Shown here one piece after another: positions 56,828-64,000 of a stretch of 64,000 bases of DNA. Position 1 is the first letter of the stretch. Each line of letters starts with the position of its first letter. The DNA comes from Thermohalobaculum sp963822985 (GTDB lineage: Bacteria; Pseudomonadota; Alphaproteobacteria; Rhodobacterales; Rhodobacteraceae): contig CAWGJU010000004.1 in NCBI GenBank assembly GCA_963822985.1, positions 116,854 through 180,853 of the forward strand, read 5' to 3'. The position numbers were made by a program, and so were the translations under genes. Below the pieces are notes generated by a model. The model saw only the letters and a list, made by a program, of their open reading frames with translations, was not told where the DNA came from and made no database searches.

Positions 56828-58048
56828 GTGGCCAGACTCGTCATCAACCCCACCGCCGCCAATCGCCGGGAGCTCAGCCTCTCCCGGGACGAGATCCTCA
56901 CGATCGGGCGCGATCCCTCCAACGACCTCGTGCTGCCCGACGCCATGGTGTCGCGCCGCCACGCGGTGATCGAGCAGCGAGGCAACCAGTTCTTCCTCCG
57001 CGACTGCAGCTCCGCCAACGGTTCGATCGTCAACGGCGACCGGGTCAGCGAGCGTGGCCTGCGGGACGGCGATCTCGTCGCCATCGGCAGCATGCGGCTG
57101 CTCTTCCGGGAGGAGCCGGCCGCACCGGGAGCCAAGGTCGTTCCGCACCCGTCGGCGGCGCCGCTGCACTGTCCCGATTGCGGTGCGGACTACCGCCGGG
57201 GAGACGTCTTCTGCCGCGACTGCGGCGCGCAGGTGGCCCGACCCACGGGACCCCCGAAATCGGTGTGCCCCTCGTGCGGCTCGGCGGTGCCGTTGCCGGC
57301 GAAGTTCTGCAACGCTTGCGGGGCCGTACTTCCCGAGGGGGAGCGGCCGCCGGACGAGGCCTCCCCGCCGGGGGCCCGGACCACGGAGGCAGACGGCGAC
57401 GTGACGCCTATTGGCGGTCTGCCGCCCGCTGCTCGCGTCGGTCGGTCGGCGGCGCGGGCGCCGGCCCTGTGTCCTGAGCCCTCCCCGGTCGTCCGGCTCC
57501 TTCCGGAGACGCCGCCGCCCGCCCGGACTCGCCGGCCCTCGTCACCCCCGGCGCGACGCCTGGCGGCGCCGCGGACGGCACCGCCGCCGCGCAGGGTTGC
57601 GGAGACCGTGCCCGGCGGGTTCGGCCGTCGCCTGGCCGCGGGGATGGTGGACGCGGTCTTCGTGCTGTCGGGGCAGGCGGTGATGCTGGTGCCCGTCGGC
57701 TACTACTGGTGGTCCCGAGCCCCCCCGCAGGCGCCGGGCGACGTGTCCTTGATGCCCATCGTCGTCACCGTGACCCTCGCGACCCTCGCGGCCCTCTTCG
57801 GGGCCTTCTACCACATCTACTTCTGGGGCGTGCGGGGCACCACTCCGGGCAAGGAGCTCCTCGATCTGCAGGTGGAGTCCGACGACGGCCGCTGCCCGAT
57901 CGGCCTTGGCCAGGCCACGGTTCGACTGGTGGGGTACCTGCTCTCGGCGGCCAGCCTCGGAGTGGGCTTCCTGATGATCGCCGCCGGGGGCGACGGTCTG
58001 CACGATCGCATTGCCGGGACCCGCGTGGTGCGCCGGAGCGGGCGTTGA
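56828..58048 (+). CDS. FHA domain, double zinc ribbon and RDD membrane protein
   Basis: GTG start 7 bases after the kinase stop. Domains: FHA (residues 1-95: ILTIGRDPSNDLVLPDAMVS, SRRHAVIEQRGNQFF, ANGSIVNGD), which binds phosphothreonine; two zinc ribbons (CPDCGADYRRGDVFCRDCG and CPSCGSAVPLPAKFCNACG); a Pro/Arg-rich linker; and a C-terminal RDD transmembrane domain (GGFGRRLAAGMVDAVFVL, GTTPGKELLDLQVESDDG, GDGLHDRIAGTRVV). Its place beside a Ser/Thr kinase makes it the natural phospho-target or effector. 406 residues, intact. Confidence 0.9.
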   Translation: MARLVINPTAANRRELSLSRDEILTIGRDPSNDLVLPDAMVSRRHAVIEQRGNQFFLRDCSSANGSIVNGDRVSERGLRDGDLVAIGSMRLLFREEPAAPGAKVVPHPSAAPLHCPDCGADYRRGDVFCRDCGAQVARPTGPPKSVCPSCGSAVPLPAKFCNACGAVLPEGERPPDEASPPGARTTEADGDVTPIGGLPPAARVGRSAARAPALCPEPSPVVRLLPETPPPARTRRPSSPPARRLAAPRTAPPPRRVAETVPGGFGRRLAAGMVDAVFVLSGQAVMLVPVGYYWWSRAPPQAPGDVSLMPIVVTVTLATLAALFGAFYHIYFWGVRGTTPGKELLDLQVESDDGRCPIGLGQATVRLVGYLLSAASLGVGFLMIAAGGDGLHDRIAGTRVVRRSGR

Positions 58049-58652
58049 CCCTCGATCCGGGCCGCACCGACCCCCGGGCGGCCGTTGCGGAGGGCGTCGG
58101 CGCGGCGCCATCGAGCGCCGGGGGAGTGACCCGGCTCGGGGCCTGGCGGGCGATCTGGGAGCTCCTCCACGACCTCTCGGTCGCGGTCCTGTTCTGCTTC
58201 TTCCTGATCACCTTCGTGGCCCAGGCGTTCCGCGTGCAGGGCACCAGCATGGAGCCCCTGCTCCACGACGGGGATCGCATCCTGGTGAACAAGCTGGTCT
58301 ACCGCTACAGCGCCATCGAGCGGGGAGACGTGGTGGTCTTCTGGTATCCCCGGGACCCGTCGGTCTCCTTCATCAAGCGGGTGGTGGGTCGCCCGGGGGA
58401 CCGATCGAGATCCGCGCCGGACGGCTCCACGTCAACGGGGTCGAGGTGAAGGAAGACTATCTTCAGCCGGCCTTCCGTGACAGCGATCACTTCCCCGTGT
58501 TCGAGGTGCCACGGGGATACTACTTCGTCCTCGGAGACCACCGCCGCAGCAGCAACGATTCGCGAAGCTGGGGAGCGGTGCCGGAGAAATACATCTACGG
58601 GCGGGCCGCGCTGCGGTTCTGGCCCCTCACGCAGATGGGCCCGATTCGCTGA
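58045..58652 (+). CDS. lepB: Signal peptidase I, one frameshift
   Basis: Cleaves signal peptides of exported proteins at the outer face of the membrane. One N-terminal transmembrane helix (DLSVAVLFCFFLITFVAQAF), the catalytic Ser in VQGTSMEPLLHDGDRILVNK, and the catalytic Lys in SVSFIKRVVGRPGD. After an indel near 58,405 come IEIRAGRLHVNGVEVKEDYL and the box E motif GDHRRSSNDSRSWGAVP. The likely TTG start (58,045) overlaps the previous stop; an internal start near the helix is also possible. It ends TQMGPIR. Confidence 0.88.
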
Positions 58653-58689
58653 AGAATGACACGGGCCTCCGTCGCGGATAGCATTCGAG

Positions 58690-59873
58690 ATGACAATGGG
58701 ATCGGAGAAGGAGAAAACAGGAGTGCGCCCGCGAGCGGTGCTGGCCCTGGAGGACGGCGCGGTCTTCGAGGGACGGTCCTTCGGCCACGTGGGAGAGGTG
58801 ACCGGGGAGGTGGTCTTCAACACCGCCCTCTGCGGCTATCAGGAGGTCCTCACCGACCCCTCGTACGCCGGTCAGATCGTCACGATGACCTATCCTCACA
58901 TCGGCAACTACGGCGTGAACCCCGAGGACGTCGAGTCCGCCCACCCTCAGGTGGCCGGGTTCGTCGTTCGCGAGGCCTCGACGGTGGTCTCGTCCTGGCG
59001 AGCCTCGGGTCGCCTCGACCACTATCTCGACCAGTCCGGGCATCGTCGGGATCAGCGAGATCGACACCCGGGCCCTGACGCGCCACCTCCGCACCCACGG
59101 CGCGAAGAGAGGCGTCCTCTCGGCGGTCGAGTTCGACCGGGAGACGCTCATCGCCCGAGCTCGAGCCTCCCGCTCCATGGTGGGGCTGGATCTGGCCCGG
59201 GAGGTCACCTGCGCGAGCCCCTACGCGTACGAGCCTCCCGCCGACGGCCCCGGAGCCTCTCCCCACCTCGTCCCGGTCCTCCGCGCGAAGAGGTCCGACC
59301 CGACGCCCGCGGATCAGCCGCCGCTCAGGGTGGTGGCCTACGATTTCGGGATGAAGCTGAACATCCTCCGCAACCTCGCCGCCGCCGGCTGCGCCGTCAC
59401 GGTGGTGCCCGCCCACACCAGCGCCGCCGAGGCTCTCGCGGCGAAGCCCGACGGCGTCTTCCTGTCGAACGGCCCCGGCGACCCCGAGCCGGTCACCTAC
59501 GCGGTGGAGGCGGCGAAGCAGTTCATCGATCGGCTGCCGATCTTCGGCATCTGCCTGGGCCATCAGATCCTGGGCCTGGCCTGCGGCGGCCGGACCTTCA
59601 AGCTCAAGTTCGGCCACCGCGGCGCCAACCAGCCGGTGAAGGACCTCGAGACCGGCCAGGTGGAGATCACCTCCCAGAACCACGGCTTCGCGGTGGACGC
59701 CGACCTCTTCGACGGCGCCGGACCTGGAGCTGACCCACGTCAACCTCAACGACGGCACCGTGGAGGGCTTTCGCCACCGGGAGCTGCCGGTCTTCTCCGT
59801 CCAGTACCACCCCGAGGCCAGCCCCGGCCCCCACGACAGCCACTATCTCTTCGAGCGAGTTCGTCTACGATGA
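58690..59873 (+). CDS. carA: Carbamoyl-phosphate synthase small subunit, frameshifted
   Basis: Glutamine amidotransferase subunit supplying ammonia to CarB for arginine and pyrimidine synthesis. RAVLALEDGAVFEGRSFGHV, GEVVFNTALCGYQEVLTDPS and MTYPHIGNYGVNPEDVES are family N-terminal segments. After an indel near 59,035: GISEIDTRALTRHLRTHGAK, VVAYDFGMKLNILRNLAAAG, and the catalytic Cys in IFGICLGHQILGLACGG. Another break near 59,725 precedes LELTHVNLNDGTVEGF and FSVQYHPEASPGPHDSHYLF (catalytic His and Glu). The exact stop is uncertain because indels continue up to carB. Confidence 0.9.
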
Positions 59874-59898
59874 TGCGCGCGCACCGGAAGCGCCTGAG

Positions 59899-63196
<3,298 letters not shown>

Positions 63197-63200
<4 letters not shown>

Positions 63201-63966
63201 GGCCTCTCTACCTCGCGCTGTCGGGAGGCGGGGCTCACGCCGCCGCCCACTGCGGGGTCCTGAAGGGTCTCGAGCGGGAGGGCATCCCGGTCGCGGGTGT
63301 CGCCGGGGTGAGCGGCGGCGCCCTGGTGGCCACCGCCTGGGCCGGCGGGGCGGACATGGACCAGCTCGTGGAGCAGGCCTCGCGCCTCCACCCGTGGATG
63401 TGGGTCCGGGGCTGGGGCGGGGGCCTCCTCTCGGAAAAGCCGTCTGGGGGCCCTCATCGACGAGTTCGTTCCGGTGGACCGCTTCGAGGAGCTCCGGGTG
63501 CCGGTGACCGTCGTGGCCACCGACGTCGACACCGGGGAAGCCGTGGTCTTCAACGAGGGGAGCATGCTGCGCGACGTGGTCCGGGGCAAGTTCTGCAGCT
63601 TTCCGGGGTCTTCCCGCCCTTCTCGTGGGAGGGGCGCCGCCTGGTCGACGGTGGGGTCTCCGAGGTCGTCCCCGTCCGGCGGGCCCGGGCCATGGCGGGA
63701 GACGAAGGGGTGGTGGTCGCCATCGACTGCAACGCTGGCGGGCGGTGGCCGGCCGCGGACTCCTTCATCGCCATCGCGCTGCGGGCGGGTCTCACCATGG
63801 TCCGGGGTCGCACCCGGTCCGAGCTGACCGGCGCCGATCTCGTGATCTCACCCGCCATCGGCGAGTCCGGTGGATGCGTCCCGACCGCATCCCCCGCTTC
63901 GCCGAGGCCGGGGAGGAGTCCCTCGGGGAGGCGCTGCCCGAGCTGCGCCGCCTTCTCGACGGATGA
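63197..63966 (+). CDS. Patatin-like phospholipase, frameshifted
   Basis: GTG start overlaps the carB stop (GTGA). The oxyanion motif LALSGGGAHAAAHCGVLKGL and nucleophile elbow GVSGGALVATAWAGG (GxSxG) are intact. After indels near 63,440 and 63,600 come VPVTVVATDVDTGEAVVFNE, GRRLVDGGVSEVVPVRRARA (catalytic DGG) and VAIDCNAGG; a last shift near 63,870 leads to RFAEAGEESLGEALPELRRL. About 255 residues, the size of the RssA/YchK-type bacterial patatins. It ends 34 bases before the window edge. Confidence 0.85.
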
Positions 63967-64000
63967 GGGAGGGCCCGTGCGGCGCGGACCGCGGCCGCCG

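Overview
The window is two unrelated genomes joined head to head, and it carries many single-base indels. Positions 1 to about 44,467 read as a high-GC alphaproteobacterium (Rhodospirillales-like, an inference). Supporting content: argF, a DMSP lyase (dddP), TelA/XpaC, a sulfur-oxidation fragment (tusA, soxX, a ccdA/soxV-like gene), metF plus its C-terminal partner, TrmFO, UbiK, CsaA, acetoacetate decarboxylase with 3-hydroxybutyrate dehydrogenase, and a COG4671-type glycosyltransferase operon. Positions about 44,532 to 64,000 carry a different set: a giant DUF11-repeat surface protein, the bacillithiol genes bshA-bshC, a Ser/Thr kinase with PEGA and TonB-like domains, an FHA/zinc-ribbon/RDD protein, signal peptidase I, carAB and a patatin lipase. 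That set suggests Acidobacteriota or a similar soil/marine phylum.

The joint lies at 44,468-44,531. There the 3' end of an alphaproteobacterial dapE runs in frame into the DUF11 protein through about 64 bases. Those bases are less GC-rich than either side and resemble pieces of Oxford Nanopore ligation adapters, so an unsplit chimeric long read is the likeliest origin. The many frameshifts fit uncorrected long-read sequence: dddP has at least four, carB well over ten, and the PEP-CTERM-type protein at least five. I therefore describe broken genes as frameshifted CDS rather than true pseudogenes.

Layout of the first part. 1-0.9 kb: argF. 1.1-6.9 kb (minus strand): FAD oxidoreductase, dddP, DUF805, telA, xpaC. 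7.0-9.8 kb: ChaN-like, tusA, soxX, ccdA/soxV. 9.9-12.2 kb (minus): methyltransferase, metF, MTHFR C-terminal partner. 12.3-13.4 kb: a bacterial ionotropic-glutamate-receptor-type potassium channel. 13.4-18.8 kb (minus): trmFO, YciF-type ferritin-like protein, aminotransferase, SRAP peptidase, SAF-domain oxidoreductase. 19.0-23.6 kb: SurA-like secreted protein, selO, ubiK, ybjN, csaA. 23.8-29.7 kb (minus): membrane protein, histidine kinase, bdhA, adc, LprI-like protein. 29.9-33.2 kb: metallo-hydrolase, DUF72, PRC-barrel, unknown gene. 33.2-34.6 kb: a complete IS66-family element with an exact 8-bp target duplication. 34.9-36.9 kb: VPLPA/PEP-CTERM-type surface protein. 37.4-43.3 kb: a six-gene, translationally coupled glycosyltransferase/phosphatase/methyltransferase operon. 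43.4-44.3 kb: small secreted protein, cupin.

The most interesting biology is the tightly coupled glycan operon at 37.4-43.3 kb, the receptor-channel at 12.3 kb, the SurA-like protein that has lost its isomerase domain, and the kinase-PEGA-TonB fusion. No tRNA, rRNA or CRISPR array was seen.
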